DNA of 64,000 nt. Origin: an uncultured Pelagibacteraceae bacterium (GTDB lineage: Bacteria > Pseudomonadota > Alphaproteobacteria > Pelagibacterales > Pelagibacteraceae). The stretch is taken from NCBI GenBank assembly GCA_902555275.1, contig CACDRY010000004.1:1-64000 (forward strand). Reading direction: 5' to 3'. A program made the position numbers and the translations under genes. Position 1 is the first letter of the stretch, and every line of letters starts with the position of its first letter. Of this stretch, positions 51,681 to 61,941 are shown piece by piece. The notes below the pieces were generated by a model. It was not told the origin of the DNA. It saw nothing but the letters and a program-made list of their open reading frames with translations, and did no database searches.

Positions 51681-54307
51681 TATAAACCTTTTAGAGTTAA
51701 TTCTATTTTTTTAACATCTTTTTCTAGATTAGCAAAGTTGCTTTTCTCCTGCTCTACTATATTTTGTGGTGCACGATCCACAAAGGATTTATTTGATAAC
51801 CTAACATCAATTTTTTTCATCTCTTCACTAATTTTTGTAATTTTCTTCTCTAGTGTTGATTTGATCATATTTAAATCAACATCTTCGTCAAAATATAATT
51901 TAAATAGCTCACCATTGATAACGATGCTTGCTGATGATTTTTTTAAATCATTCTCATGAAAGTTTTTAATTCTTCCATTTTTTTTTAGTATATTTTCATT
52001 AGCTGATAAAAAGTTTTTATATTCTTTGTTTGTGTTTTCTGTTGAAATTTCAATAAATGATCCAGGGCTAATGTTTAATTCATTTTTAAAAGATCTAATA
52101 GATGTAATAAAATTAATGATGTTATTAATTTCATCATAAGATTTTTTTTCATGATAATCATGCTCCAGCCAATTAGCATGCATTAAGAATTCATCGCCAT
52201 TTTTATCTAACTTGTTATTCAACCAAATCTCCTCTGTAACAAATGGAATAAATGGATGAAGTATTATTAAAATTTCTCTAAATATATAAGATGAAGTTTG
52301 TCTTAATTCTTTAATCTCTTCCTCATTATTAGAATTAAATACAGTTTTAGATAACTCTAAATACCAATCACAAAATGAATGCCATACAAATTGATAAATA
52401 ATCTTAGCTGCTTCATCAAATCTATAATTTTTTAAACTGTTTTCTGTCTCGTTTTTAGTCTTAACAAGTTCAGATAATATCCACTTGTTAATTGTTAATT
52501 TAAGATTTTCAGGTTTTTTAATATCACTAAAACCACACTCATTTTGCCTTAAAAAATTATTAGCATTCCAAATTTTATTTAAGAAATTCCTATAACCTTT
52601 AACCCTATCTTCTGACAATTTTACATCACGACCAGGTGATGCCATTGATAAAAGAGTAAATCTTAAAGCATCAGCACTATATTTTTCAATAAGTTCTAAA
52701 GGATCAATTACATTGCCCTTTGATTTAGACATTTTTTGACCCTTTTCGTCTCTAACTAATGCGTGAACGTATATATTTTTAAAAGGCTCTTCTTTTAAAA
52801 ACTCAGTTCCCATCATAATCATTCTAGCAACCCAGAAAAATATAATATCAAAACCAGTAACAAGAACACTTGTTGGATAAAATTTTTCAACTTCTGGTGT
52901 TTTTTCTGGCCAACCTAAAGTCGCAAATGGCCATAGACCTGATGAAAACCATGTATCTAAAACATCTTCATCTCTTTTTAATTCCACATCTTTTGAATAG
53001 AATTCTTTTGCCTGTTTTTTACATTTGTCTTCATTTTCAGCTACAAATATTTTTCCATCAGGCCCGTACCATGCTGGAATTTGATGCCCCCACCATAATT
53101 GACGGGAAATACACCAAGGCTCAATGTTATCCATCCATTGAAAATAAGTTTTTGACCAATTTTCAGGAAAAAATTTAGTTTTACCATTATTTACTACTTC
53201 TTTTGCTTTAATGGCTAAAGTTTTTGCATCAACAAACCATTGCTCTGTTAAGTATGGTTCAATAATAGAATTAGATCTATCACCGTAAGGAACTTTATTT
53301 ACTAACTTTTCTATTTTTTCTAAAAATTTTCCTTCTTCAAGATGTTCTAATATTAATTTTCTGGCAGCAAATCTATCTAAACCTTTATATGGGTCAGGCG
53401 CATTGTCATTTATTTTTCCGTCGGGAGTAAATATATTAATTACTTCTAAATTATTTCTAATACCTACTTCATAATCATTAAAATCATGTGCTGGAGTAAT
53501 TTTAACTGCACCAGTTCCTTGTTCAGGATCAGCATAGTCATCTGTTATTACTTTTATTTTTCTATTTGCCAAAGGTATTGTAACTGACTTTCCAACAATG
53601 TTTTTAAATCTATCATCTTTAGGATTTACTGCTATTGCAGTATCTCCCAACATAGTTTCCGGTCTAGTTGTTGCTATTGTTATAAATTTATCTGAGTCCT
53701 CTATAGGGTAATTTATATAATAAAGTTTAGAATTAACTTCTCTTTGATCAACTTCTAAATCAGATATTGCTGTTTTTAAAACAACATCCCAATTAACAAG
53801 TTTTTTAGATTTATAGATTAATTTTTTATTATAAAGATCAACAAATACTTTTATTACTGATTTAGATAAATTCTCATCCATTGTAAAAGCATTACGCGAC
53901 CAATCACAAGAACATCCAAGTTTTTTCAGTTGATTTATTATTATATCTCCATACTCATTTTTCCATTCCCATACTTTTTCAATAAATTTTTCTCTACCTA
54001 AATCATTTTTTTTAATACCTTCTTTTTCAAGTTTTTTTTCAACTAATGCTTGGGTTGCAATTCCGGCGTGATCTGTTCCTGGTTGCCATAAGGTTTCATA
54101 ATTATTCATTCTATGAAATCTTGTTAAAACATCTTGAATAGAGTTATTTAAAGCATGCCCCATATGAAGGCTTCCAGTTACATTTGGTGGTGGAATTACT
54201 ATTGAGAATTTTTTTGAATTTTCTTTGGGTTTAAATAATTCATTTTTTTCCCAATAATCATAGATTTTATTCTCAACATTTCTATGCTCATATTTATCAA
54301 AACTCAT
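51680..54307 (-). CDS. valS: valyl-tRNA synthetase
   Basis: An 875-residue class I synthetase. The HIGH-type motif lies in [18 protein letters not shown] near residue 45, KMSKS in [18 protein letters not shown] near 525, and the editing domain with [17 protein letters not shown] lies between them. A C-terminal coiled coil with many Lys and Glu residues matches the ValS tRNA arm. The start is preceded by a 119-base gap containing the promoter and the upstream tRNA-Cys. Confidence 0.97.
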   Translation of the reverse strand: MSFDKYEHRNVENKIYDYWEKNELFKPKENSKKFSIVIPPPNVTGSLHMGHALNNSIQDVLTRFHRMNNYETLWQPGTDHAGIATQALVEKKLEKEGIKKNDLGREKFIEKVWEWKNEYGDIIINQLKKLGCSCDWSRNAFTMDENLSKSVIKVFVDLYNKKLIYKSKKLVNWDVVLKTAISDLEVDQREVNSKLYYINYPIEDSDKFITIATTRPETMLGDTAIAVNPKDDRFKNIVGKSVTIPLANRKIKVITDDYADPEQGTGAVKITPAHDFNDYEVGIRNNLEVINIFTPDGKINDNAPDPYKGLDRFAARKLILEHLEEGKFLEKIEKLVNKVPYGDRSNSIIEPYLTEQWFVDAKTLAIKAKEVVNNGKTKFFPENWSKTYFQWMDNIEPWCISRQLWWGHQIPAWYGPDGKIFVAENEDKCKKQAKEFYSKDVELKRDEDVLDTWFSSGLWPFATLGWPEKTPEVEKFYPTSVLVTGFDIIFFWVARMIMMGTEFLKEEPFKNIYVHALVRDEKGQKMSKSKGNVIDPLELIEKYSADALRFTLLSMASPGRDVKLSEDRVKGYRNFLNKIWNANNFLRQNECGFSDIKKPENLKLTINKWILSELVKTKNETENSLKNYRFDEAAKIIYQFVWHSFCDWYLELSKTVFNSNNEEEIKELRQTSSYIFREILIILHPFIPFVTEEIWLNNKLDKNGDEFLMHANWLEHDYHEKKSYDEINNIINFITSIRSFKNELNISPGSFIEISTENTNKEYKNFLSANENILKKNGRIKNFHENDLKKSSASIVINGELFKLYFDEDVDLNMIKSTLEKKITKISEEMKKIDVRLSNKSFVDRAPQNIVEQEKSNFANLEKDVKKIELTLKGL

Positions 54308-54426
54308 TGATTTGTTTTATAAATTAATCAAATTAATAAACAATAATGAAAATCATTGCTAAATTTATAGACTAATGATCAAAATGGATTATACAAATGT
54401 CGATTACCAAATATTTTATATTTGAT

Positions 54427-54500
54427 GGCAACGTGGCGGAATGGTTACGCAGAAGATTGCAAATCTTTGTATCCCGGTTCGATTCCGGGCGTTGCCTCCA
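54427..54500 (+). tRNA. tRNA-Cys (GCA)
   Basis: Seven-base acceptor GGCAACG pairs with CGTTGCC at 54490-54496, the anticodon loop TTGCAAA carries GCA for cysteine, the T arm is CCCGG-TTCGATT-CCGGG, and CCA is encoded at 54498-54500. It is divergent from valS. Confidence 0.95.
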
Positions 54501-54549
54501 AAATAAGTATTGAGATAAATTTTAAAAAAAGTAAGTTGTGAGAAAATAT

Positions 54550-54625
54550 TCCTCGGTAGCTCAGTTGGTAGAGCAGTTGACTGTTAATCAATTGGTCGCA
54601 GGTTCGAGTCCTGCCCGAGGAGCCA
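54550..54625 (+). tRNA. tRNA-Asn (GTT)
   Basis: Acceptor TCCTCGG pairs with CCGAGGA at 54615-54621, the D arm AGCTCAGTTGGTAGAGC is standard, the anticodon loop CTGTTAA carries GTT for asparagine, and CCA is encoded at 54623-54625. It follows tRNA-Cys by 49 bases and borders the VTC cassette. Confidence 0.95.
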
Positions 54626-54627
54626 AA

Positions 54628-55227
54628 TCAAATTAAACGCAACTGATCTACCCCATTTGTGTATTTTGAAAATCTTGTTTTTGCAAAAGGAAAAATTTCA
54701 TCAATTTCATTACTTTTGGAAATATTATTATTTTTAACCTCGATTATAATATCATTTGTACTCGATAAAACTAAATTTTTTTGAAGAATATCGAATTTTC
54801 CATATTGAATGTTTTCATCAAAAGTTATTCTGTGAGATTTATAGACAAAGTAATCTCGTTTATAGGTAACAATAATTTTAGGATAACAATTTCCATACAT
54901 TTTATCGTAGTAACCATTGGTTAAAATATTTCTTGAAAATTCACGTAAAATTTTCTTTGATCTTGTGGTAAAATTTGTTTCTTTGGTTTCTAAAACAAAA
55001 TTATTAATTTCATAACTGAAAAAATCATATTTACGAAGTCTTATTTTTTTTCTTGGGACATTACCTTCAATACTATTTGTATATATATCATAATTATTAT
55101 TATCAAAATAAATTGAATAAATACATCTAGATGGGAATAACTTTTTAATTTTATTGTTATTTATCCACTTAAAAAATAAAACTTTTTTATCTCTAGAAAT
55201 TCCGTATTTATTCTCAATTCTTAACAT
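54628..55227 (-). CDS. VTC-domain protein (polyphosphate-polymerase-like fold)
   Basis: A 199-residue protein with the VTC/triphosphate-tunnel text: ENKYGI at the start, CIYSIYFDNNNYDIY near residue 40, KKIRLRKYDFF near 62, FVLETKET near 78, IIVTYKRDYFVYKSHRITFDE near 120, IIIEVKNN near 160 and FSKYTNGVDQL at the end. The lysines, arginines and glutamates that line the tunnel of yeast Vtc4 appear to be kept. Vtc4 makes polyphosphate from ATP; the bacterial relatives are uncharacterised as far as I know. It ends three bases past tRNA-Asn and abuts the CotH-like gene. Confidence 0.8.
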   Translation of the reverse strand: MLRIENKYGISRDKKVLFFKWINNNKIKKLFPSRCIYSIYFDNNNYDIYTNSIEGNVPRKKIRLRKYDFFSYEINNFVLETKETNFTTRSKKILREFSRNILTNGYYDKMYGNCYPKIIVTYKRDYFVYKSHRITFDENIQYGKFDILQKNLVLSSTNDIIIEVKNNNISKSNEIDEIFPFAKTRFSKYTNGVDQLRLI

Positions 55228-57570
55228 TTAATTCAAAAAGTTTAATTGTGAAAAATTATCATAAAAAATTTCTTTTTTATTACACTTAAAATTATCTTCT
55301 TTTAGATTAAGTATAGATCCAAAATAATTTTTTTTTAAATTTATCAACATTATACAGTATTGATTATTTAAACTTCTGTAGGACAGAAGATTTAATTTGG
55401 AACTATCTTTAACGTACAGGCCGACCTTCGAATTTTTCACATATAATTTATCAATTTCACCATCAGAATGCTCACCATAAGATATAGCTTTATCACTACA
55501 ATTTTGTAGTTTTGCTTTTTTTATTTTATAACTGCCTCTCTTAAAACCAATACAATCACCATTTACATTTAAAATGTTAATATGATTAAAATTCAATTCA
55601 GACATTTCTGCATCTAGTGCGTCAAAAGCTGCGCTGTTTATATAGATGGTTTCAATATTTCCATATGATTGAATGATTTCAATTGCTTTAGCACAATTAG
55701 CATTATTTATTTCAATATTAAGATTTATAATTTCAGATTTAACAAAATTTATGCATCCACCTAACATATTTTTATCTCTTTTAAAATCTATTGTTTCTAA
55801 TTTATCTGGTCCAGAAATATTTATTTTTAAATTTTTAATTTTATTTTTATAAAATATAATTTTATCGTATTTGTTTTTAAGGGCTACTGAAATTCTTTTT
55901 TCTTTATCATCATAAAAAATTCTATTGGAATCAAAATTATAATAGAAACCAAATTCCCCAAGATCATAATACTTCATTGTAAAAATACCTTTATTTTTAG
56001 GTGGATGATTTTCAGTATATGATTTTTTTGATTGTCTTATATATGTAATCTCTTTATTTTCTTCTTTAAGAAGAAGAAATTTTTCACTCAACAATTTATA
56101 AAATAAATCATTATTTAATTTTATCATTCTGCAATTTTTAAGACTTATATTACATATTTCGAACAAGTTGTTTTTACCATTGAATGCTAATTTAAAGTTT
56201 AAGTTTTTAGAATTAAAGTGTTTTTTAAAGTAATTTTTAGTAAAGTTATTATCATGATAAATTTCTTTATAATTATCAAAATTAATTAATGATGATAATA
56301 TTTTATTAATTATATACTCAGTTTGATTTTTATTGATTTTTAAACCTCTTATGTTTAATTCTTGATTAAAATTTTCAATATTTAGATTTTTAATTAATAA
56401 AACTAGATCATTTTTAGTTGATTTATGTTGTAAAGTTAAACGTGGTTGATTTCTATATTCTAATTTTAAATAATTTTTAGTGCCATAAATAGGATATTCA
56501 AAAATATTTTTAGGTTCTAATTCGTTATATACTGGCTCAATCTCATCGAGCATCGGATTGTAAAAAAAAATCCTATCCTCTAGTGCTAGACCATGATATC
56601 CATCTACAATATGTAATAAATGCTCATATTGTAAAATTTTGTCGAAATAATTGAGCCTTGAATGTAAATTTTTATATCTTAGAAAAATATCTCCATTAAA
56701 ATACATTCTATCAGTTGAATCATTTAATTTAGAATTTTTACAACAATTTTTTCCATCACCAATACCTAATGAATTGAGATAAATGAAATTAATTTTGTCG
56801 ATAGCATCTAGAATGACCTCTTTGTTTTTTATTTCTATGCCATCACTATTTTTCAACCTACTCAAAACAATACTTCTTCTATGTTTATAAGGTGTTTTGG
56901 GATCAAACCAATTATTTCTGTTAGTTGATACAAATACACCATTGTTTCTATTTTGATTTTTAGACATTTCAAGTGATGGGCTCTCAATAAATAAAAATTT
57001 ACTAACTTCTGAATTATTAATTTTAACATCAGTTATAAATCTATAAGGCGATAAGAAGTTTAACTTCTCAAAAAATGTTGAAACAAAAACATCATTTTTA
57101 AAATCATCAACATCACCGATTTTTAAAGAAAAATCCTTAATATGATTTATATGTCCATCAATAATTCGGACTCGTAGTGATGAAATTAATAAGTTTGAAT
57201 CTATATTACTAATTGTGGATCCATTAATTCTTGCCTCACCTGAGAAGTTACAAGTAACATTATCATATAAAACTTTTATATTTACTTTAGAGTATTTTTT
57301 ATAATGCTTAGGTATTCGATTAAATTTTTTATTTATAATTAATATATTTTTTAAATAATCGTCAGGTTTTAAAAAATCTACATATATCTGTTTAACTTTA
57401 TTAATTCTATTTTTGAAAAGATAAAGAGATGCATCTTTTTTTGATTTTCCCAAAAAAGTATCATCGTTCGTAACACATATTTTATCATTAAATATTGCAA
57501 ATGTTATATTGGAAAAAAATATGTTGTTAATTAAAATCAGTAACAATACTTTTAATATTTTTTTTTTCAT
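55228..57570 (-). CDS. secreted CotH-like kinase plus beta-helix protein
   Basis: A 780-residue protein with a signal peptide of about 25 residues. Residues near 100-420 resemble CotH: GEARINGSTISN, FEKLNFLSPYRFITDVKINN, FLFIESPSLEM, HGLALEDRIFFYNP and IEPVYNELEPKN. The last 200 residues change to short repeating strands (LETIDF, IINLNIEINNANCAKAIEI, ILNVNGDCIGFKRGSYKIKKAKLQNC, IDKLYVKNSKVGLYVKDSS), which look like a right-handed beta-helix. CotH proteins phosphorylate proteins in spore coats; the target here is unknown. It overlaps the DUF4956 gene by 44 bases and is followed without gap by the VTC gene. Confidence 0.7.
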   Translation of the reverse strand: MKKKILKVLLLILINNIFFSNITFAIFNDKICVTNDDTFLGKSKKDASLYLFKNRINKVKQIYVDFLKPDDYLKNILIINKKFNRIPKHYKKYSKVNIKVLYDNVTCNFSGEARINGSTISNIDSNLLISSLRVRIIDGHINHIKDFSLKIGDVDDFKNDVFVSTFFEKLNFLSPYRFITDVKINNSEVSKFLFIESPSLEMSKNQNRNNGVFVSTNRNNWFDPKTPYKHRRSIVLSRLKNSDGIEIKNKEVILDAIDKINFIYLNSLGIGDGKNCCKNSKLNDSTDRMYFNGDIFLRYKNLHSRLNYFDKILQYEHLLHIVDGYHGLALEDRIFFYNPMLDEIEPVYNELEPKNIFEYPIYGTKNYLKLEYRNQPRLTLQHKSTKNDLVLLIKNLNIENFNQELNIRGLKINKNQTEYIINKILSSLINFDNYKEIYHDNNFTKNYFKKHFNSKNLNFKLAFNGKNNLFEICNISLKNCRMIKLNNDLFYKLLSEKFLLLKEENKEITYIRQSKKSYTENHPPKNKGIFTMKYYDLGEFGFYYNFDSNRIFYDDKEKRISVALKNKYDKIIFYKNKIKNLKINISGPDKLETIDFKRDKNMLGGCINFVKSEIINLNIEINNANCAKAIEIIQSYGNIETIYINSAAFDALDAEMSELNFNHINILNVNGDCIGFKRGSYKIKKAKLQNCSDKAISYGEHSDGEIDKLYVKNSKVGLYVKDSSKLNLLSYRSLNNQYCIMLINLKKNYFGSILNLKEDNFKCNKKEIFYDNFSQLNFLN

Positions 57571-58147
57571 CTTCTAATGCATCTATAAGTTTATCTATAT
57601 CTTTTTTATTTATTGAAGCAATTTTATAAATATACACACCATTTGTGAAATCTATAGATGATTGGTTTAACAAAACACTATTTTTCAAAATAGGTAGGTT
57701 AATTGAAGATGTAATTTCTGCTGTGTTAAATAATCTTCCATCAGAGTAATTAAATGAGAAAATTTTATTTTTAGACCAAGGAAAAATTATCCCAATAAAA
57801 TGGACTAACAAAATAACTCCGACCATAACAGTAACTAAATATAATCCATAAATTATTTTTATTTGACCAGCAATACCAATTGTTATCAGAGCAAAATACA
57901 TAATTAATTCCAATGGGTTTTTGACTGGAGTTCTAAATCTTATAATTGATAAAGCACCAACCATTCCTAAAGATAAAGCAATGTTACCAGATATTACTTT
58001 TGTTATAATATAAGTTATTACAGGTAATAACATGAAAGAGATAGTATGATGATATGTTTGAACCCAATTTTGGCCTACTATAGACATCACAATTCTTAAA
58101 GATAATCCACAAAGAATTATAATTATATTATCTTGTAAAACTTCCAT
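57527..58147 (-). CDS. DUF4956 membrane protein
   Basis: A 206-residue protein with about four membrane segments in the first 125 residues and a cytoplasmic tail. The SLGMVGALSIIRFRTPVKNPLELIMYF segment near residue 80 is the family signature. DUF4956 proteins are found with VTC-domain and CotH proteins in many bacteria; the biochemical role is not known. It is the first gene of the cassette, 51 bases after the XRE regulator gene on the same strand. Confidence 0.85.
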   Translation of the reverse strand: MEVLQDNIIIILCGLSLRIVMSIVGQNWVQTYHHTISFMLLPVITYIITKVISGNIALSLGMVGALSIIRFRTPVKNPLELIMYFALITIGIAGQIKIIYGLYLVTVMVGVILLVHFIGIIFPWSKNKIFSFNYSDGRLFNTAEITSSINLPILKNSVLLNQSSIDFTNGVYIYKIASINKKDIDKLIDALEDEKKNIKSIVTDFN

Positions 58148-58198
58148 ATTTAATATTTTTTTAAAAGAACTAAGTAGCCAAAGAATTATTGAATTATT

Positions 58199-58570
58199 CT
58201 ACATAGCTTTGGAAATATTTATTTGAGCAATTTGTAAATTTTTTCCAAATTTAATTTTTTGATCCTGAGTTAACTCTGAATAAACTTTGACTAAAAAATT
58301 ATAGTTTACATTCATGTGTCCCTCTTTTGATTTGTCAAGATTTACTAAATATTCTGAAAAATCTTCAAAGAAATAGTTAATAGGAACTTTTAAATAATTA
58401 GAAAGTTGTAGTAATCTAATAGAACTTACGCCGTTAGTTCCTTTTTCATACTTTTGAATTTGTTGAAACGTTACGTTTATAGCTTTTGCTACTTTAGTTT
58501 GAGTTAAACCTAATGCTAATCTTCTTAGCTTGAGCTTATTGCCAAGATGTTTGTTAAAATTATCTTCCAT
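58199..58570 (-). CDS. XRE-family DNA-binding regulator
   Basis: A 123-residue protein with an N-terminal Cro/C1-type helix-turn-helix: LGNKLKLRRLALGLTQTKVAKA, then VTFQQIQKYEKGTNGVSSIRLLQLSNYLKVPINYFFED. The text is typical of a conserved alphaproteobacterial subgroup. The remaining 50 residues have no recognised domain. It lies upstream of the DUF4956/CotH/VTC cassette on the same strand and could control it, but such regulators often act elsewhere. Confidence 0.88.
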   Translation of the reverse strand: MEDNFNKHLGNKLKLRRLALGLTQTKVAKAINVTFQQIQKYEKGTNGVSSIRLLQLSNYLKVPINYFFEDFSEYLVNLDKSKEGHMNVNYNFLVKVYSELTQDQKIKFGKNLQIAQINISKAM

Positions 58571-58637
58571 TCAAGACCCCTCTTTAAATAAAATATTAAT
58601 TAAGAGTTAATCTAAATAGAAAACTTTATGCAAGTAA

Positions 58638-58673
58638 AATAATTTTTAAAAAAAATGGTTTTTTTAAATTATT
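58638..58673 (-). terminator. probable terminator after the aapJQMP operon
   Basis: AATAATTT and a run of A's pair with a run of T's plus AAATTATT (two unpaired bases). The stem lies 43 bases past the aapP stop and ends in a T run on either strand, so it may stop transcription both ways. Confidence 0.5.
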
Positions 58674-58716
58674 ATAAACCTGTCAAGTAACTTTTTATCT
58701 AAACTTTAGAATTATT

Positions 58717-59451
58717 TTAAAGAATTTGGCTCAAAAAAAGCTTAGTTCTGTCACTCTTTGGGTTGGCAAAGAATTCTTTTGTGTCAGCCTTTTCAATTAT
58801 CATACCTTCATCCATAAAAATGACTTCATCAGCAACTTCTTTAGCAAATCCCATCTCATGTGTCACAACAATCATAGTCATTCCACCTTTTGCAAGATTT
58901 ACCATTGCATCGAGTACTTCTTTAATCATCTCAGGATCTAAAGCTGATGTTGGTTCATCAAATAACATGATTTTTGGCTGCATACATAATGCTCTTGCTA
59001 TCGCACAACGCTGTTGTTGTCCTCCAGAGAGTTGTCCAGGGAACTTATTGGCCTGATCATCTATTTGTACTTTTTTAAGTTGGTCTAATGCAAGTTCTTG
59101 TGCTTCTTTTTTTGGCATTTTTTTAACCCAAATAGGCGCAAGTGTACAATTATCTAATATTGAAAGATGTGGAAATAAATTAAATTGTTGGAAAACCATT
59201 CCAACTTCAGCTCTAATTTTTTCAATATCTTTTGTTTTTTCTGATAATTCATTTCCATCAACAATTATATCTCCTTCTTGGTGCTCTTCTAACCTATTAA
59301 TACATCTAATTAGTGTTGATTTACCCGATCCTGATGGTCCACATACAACAATTTTTTTATTTGCCTCAACCTCAAGATTTATATTTTTTAAAACTTGAAA
59401 ATCACCGAACCACTTATTCATATTTTGAATTTTTATTATTGGATCAGACAT
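58717..59451 (-). CDS. aapP: general L-amino acid ABC transporter ATP-binding protein
   Basis: A 244-residue polar-amino-acid ATPase with Walker [14 protein letters not shown] near residue 35, [16 protein letters not shown] near 85, signature [15 protein letters not shown] near 140 and Walker [16 protein letters not shown]. Context with two long His/Glu/Gln-type permeases and an AapJ-type binding protein identifies AapP. It lies three bases after the permease gene. Confidence 0.93.
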   Translation of the reverse strand: MSDPIIKIQNMNKWFGDFQVLKNINLEVEANKKIVVCGPSGSGKSTLIRCINRLEEHQEGDIIVDGNELSEKTKDIEKIRAEVGMVFQQFNLFPHLSILDNCTLAPIWVKKMPKKEAQELALDQLKKVQIDDQANKFPGQLSGGQQQRCAIARALCMQPKIMLFDEPTSALDPEMIKEVLDAMVNLAKGGMTMIVVTHEMGFAKEVADEVIFMDEGMIIEKADTKEFFANPKSDRTKLFLSQIL

Positions 59452-59454
59452 TTA

Positions 59455-60726
59455 TTATCTCTCGGTTTTATATTTTGCCTCTAAGTTATAACTATATTTA
59501 CTCATTGCATAGCATATAATCCAGAATACTATTGATGCAAAAATATATCCCTCCATAGCAAAGCCTAGCCATTTTGGATTTGTTTTTGCTAAAGCAAGCA
59601 TACCTGCTAATTCAGCCAAACCTACTACAAAAATTAAAGGTGTATCTTTAACTAATGCTAAAAATGTATTTGCTATTCCAGGAATAACTAATTTTAGTGC
59701 TTGTGGTAAAATTACAAAAATATGCATTTTCCAATAACCCATGCCTAAAGATTTAGCAGCATCATATTGACCACGTGGAAGAGACTGCAATCCACCTCTT
59801 ATTACCTCTGCACAATATGCAGCTTCAAATAGTGTGATTGCAATAATTACTCTTACCAATTTATCCATAAAAAAATCTTCAGGTAAAAACATTGGAAACA
59901 TTACAGATGACATAAACAGTACAGTTATCAATGGTACACCTCTCCAAAATTCAATGTAACAAATAGAGATATATTTTATTGCAGGAAGATTAGATCTTCT
60001 TCCCAATGCAAATATCATACCTAGTGGGAAACAGAAAATTAGACAGAAAAAAGAAACTATAAAAGTAAGTGACAGGCCACCCCATGCACCTGTTTCTACC
60101 CATTGTAAACCAAATGATCCACCAGATATTAAGTAGTAAATAACTAGATACGCAATTACTGGATAAATAATTACATAATATAATGCTAAATATTTTTTTA
60201 AATTTTCCTTCATGAAATATCCAACAAATCCAAGTGCTATAACTAATATAAATGCAGTATTAATTCTCCAATGAAATTCATTTGGATACATTCCATACAT
60301 AAATCTTCTGAACCAAACTTTAATATATGTCCAGCAAGCCCCCGTACCTGTACAAGCATCTTTAGAATCGCCTGAAATAGTAGCGTCAAAAATCATCCAA
60401 CTTAAAGACTGAGGAAGAGCTTTTATAATTGAAAATAATATTAATAGAGTTAACAAAGCATTAAAATTATTTGTATTTATATTTTTATTTAATAAATCTA
60501 AAGTTTTATTTCCTGAATAATCAATTCTCATCATATTTAATCCGATTAATCCTATGATTAATGGAAACAAAATAGTTAAGGAGCTAGGTAGAAAAGATGT
60601 TAAATTTATTTTTAAAAAAGCATTTGACATGACATCAATTAAGCTTACTAAAACTAAAAAGGAACCAATAATAGAATAGTTTTTAATGTTATCTCTGTTA
60701 GGTTTTAAAAAATTTATTTTTTGCAT
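59455..60726 (-). CDS. aapM: general L-amino acid ABC transporter permease AapM
   Basis: A 423-residue permease. The C-terminal 220 residues hold the transport domain with LGRRSNLPAIKYISICYIEFWRG and the VIRGGLQSLPRGQYDAAKSLG loop near residue 305. The N-terminal half adds several membrane segments and a periplasmic stretch with two cysteines (KDACTGTGACW), typical of AapM rather than short amino-acid permeases. It shares one base with aapQ. Confidence 0.92.
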   Translation of the reverse strand: MQKINFLKPNRDNIKNYSIIGSFLVLVSLIDVMSNAFLKINLTSFLPSSLTILFPLIIGLIGLNMMRIDYSGNKTLDLLNKNINTNNFNALLTLLILFSIIKALPQSLSWMIFDATISGDSKDACTGTGACWTYIKVWFRRFMYGMYPNEFHWRINTAFILVIALGFVGYFMKENLKKYLALYYVIIYPVIAYLVIYYLISGGSFGLQWVETGAWGGLSLTFIVSFFCLIFCFPLGMIFALGRRSNLPAIKYISICYIEFWRGVPLITVLFMSSVMFPMFLPEDFFMDKLVRVIIAITLFEAAYCAEVIRGGLQSLPRGQYDAAKSLGMGYWKMHIFVILPQALKLVIPGIANTFLALVKDTPLIFVVGLAELAGMLALAKTNPKWLGFAMEGYIFASIVFWIICYAMSKYSYNLEAKYKTER

Positions 60727-61877
60727 TACTTTTCTTTAATTTCAATTTTTTTATTATACCAATTCATTATTGCTGCAATAGTTAGACTAATAGTTAAATA
60801 TGTTAGCATTGTTATTGAAACAATTTCTATTGCCTTACCTGTCTGCATCAAAGCAGTGCCTGCAAATACAAGTACTAAATCAGGATAAGCAATAGCAGCT
60901 GCTAAAGATGAATTTTTAGTTAAATTTAAATATTGGTTTGTTGTCGGTGGTATAATAATTCTCAAAGCTTGAGGCATAATAACTAATTTTAAAACTTGAT
61001 TATGCGTCAAACCTACAGATGCTGCAGCCTCTTTTTGGCCTTTGCTAACTCCTTCTATACCGGCTCTCACACACTCTGCCACAAAGGTAGAAGTGTATAA
61101 AGATAGCGCTAGAACTAATGCTATTAATTCAGGTGGTAAACTTATTCCACCTTCATAAATATAAGAAATCTTTGATAATTTTTTGAGCTCAGGTATTTCA
61201 AATTCTAAGGAAACTCCACCAAATAAGAATGATAAAATAGGCAATACAATTAATAGACCTATCGAATAAAGGAGCACAGGAATTTGTTTACCTTGTATAT
61301 CTCTTAATTTATTTGCATAATTTCTTAATAGGATAATCGCTATTATTGCTGCAAAACCACAATATAAAAATACATTCAAATTTTCCCACACCATTGCTGG
61401 TATGTAATAACCTTTCACAGTCATATAAGTTACTCCAAACCATGCATTAGCTTTCTCTGGCATAGGTAAAGCTCTAAGGGCTGCGTAATACCAAAAAAAG
61501 ATTTGTAAAAGTAATGGAATATTTCTAAAAAACTCGACATACCATGCGGCTGTGTTTTTTATTAAGTAATTAGATGATAATCTTGCTACACCAATAATTA
61601 CACCTAGTATTGTACATAAAATTATACTTATAAAAGAAACTAACAAAGTATTTAAAAGTCCAACTAGAAAAGCACGGGCATATGAGTCTGATCCACTATA
61701 TTCAATTAAAGAAAACTGTACATCAAATGAAGATTCTTGTGATAAAAATCCAAAGCCAAAATCAATACCTCTATTATCCATATTGGTCTGAGCATTCAAT
61801 GTTAAAAACCCAAAAATAAGAACAACAAATAGTATTGCTAAAATCTGAGGTATAAATCTTTTTATAATGTTGTTCAT
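60726..61877 (-). CDS. aapQ: general L-amino acid ABC transporter permease AapQ
   Basis: A 383-residue permease with a first membrane segment near residue 20, the NTLLVSFISIILCTILGVIIGVARLS stretch near 75, and a C-terminal segment AECVRAGIEGVSKGQKEAAASVGLTHNQ near 267 that docks with AapP. Large internal loops match AapQ. A terminator-like hairpin separates it from aapJ, implying lower expression than the binding protein. Confidence 0.92.
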   Translation of the reverse strand: MNNIIKRFIPQILAILFVVLIFGFLTLNAQTNMDNRGIDFGFGFLSQESSFDVQFSLIEYSGSDSYARAFLVGLLNTLLVSFISIILCTILGVIIGVARLSSNYLIKNTAAWYVEFFRNIPLLLQIFFWYYAALRALPMPEKANAWFGVTYMTVKGYYIPAMVWENLNVFLYCGFAAIIAIILLRNYANKLRDIQGKQIPVLLYSIGLLIVLPILSFLFGGVSLEFEIPELKKLSKISYIYEGGISLPPELIALVLALSLYTSTFVAECVRAGIEGVSKGQKEAAASVGLTHNQVLKLVIMPQALRIIIPPTTNQYLNLTKNSSLAAAIAYPDLVLVFAGTALMQTGKAIEIVSITMLTYLTISLTIAAIMNWYNKKIEIKEK

Positions 61878-61893
61878 CAGAATCTATAATAAA

Positions 61894-61923
61894 AAAAAGG
61901 GCTAGATATTTCTAGCCCTTTTT
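61894..61923 (-). terminator. rho-independent-type terminator between aapJ and aapQ
   Basis: AAAAAGGGCTAGA and TCTAGCCCTTTTT form a perfect 13-base stem around a 4-base loop; on the minus strand the stem is followed by further T's, giving an eight-T tail. Partial read-through into aapQ is expected. Confidence 0.9.
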
Positions 61924-61941
61924 ATGTAATTTAAATTAAAA

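Noticed and set aside
54427-54625. tRNA pair as an integration site for a mobile island
   Set aside because: No integrase, no direct repeat of the tRNA 3' end was seen beyond the VTC cassette, and base composition does not change visibly.
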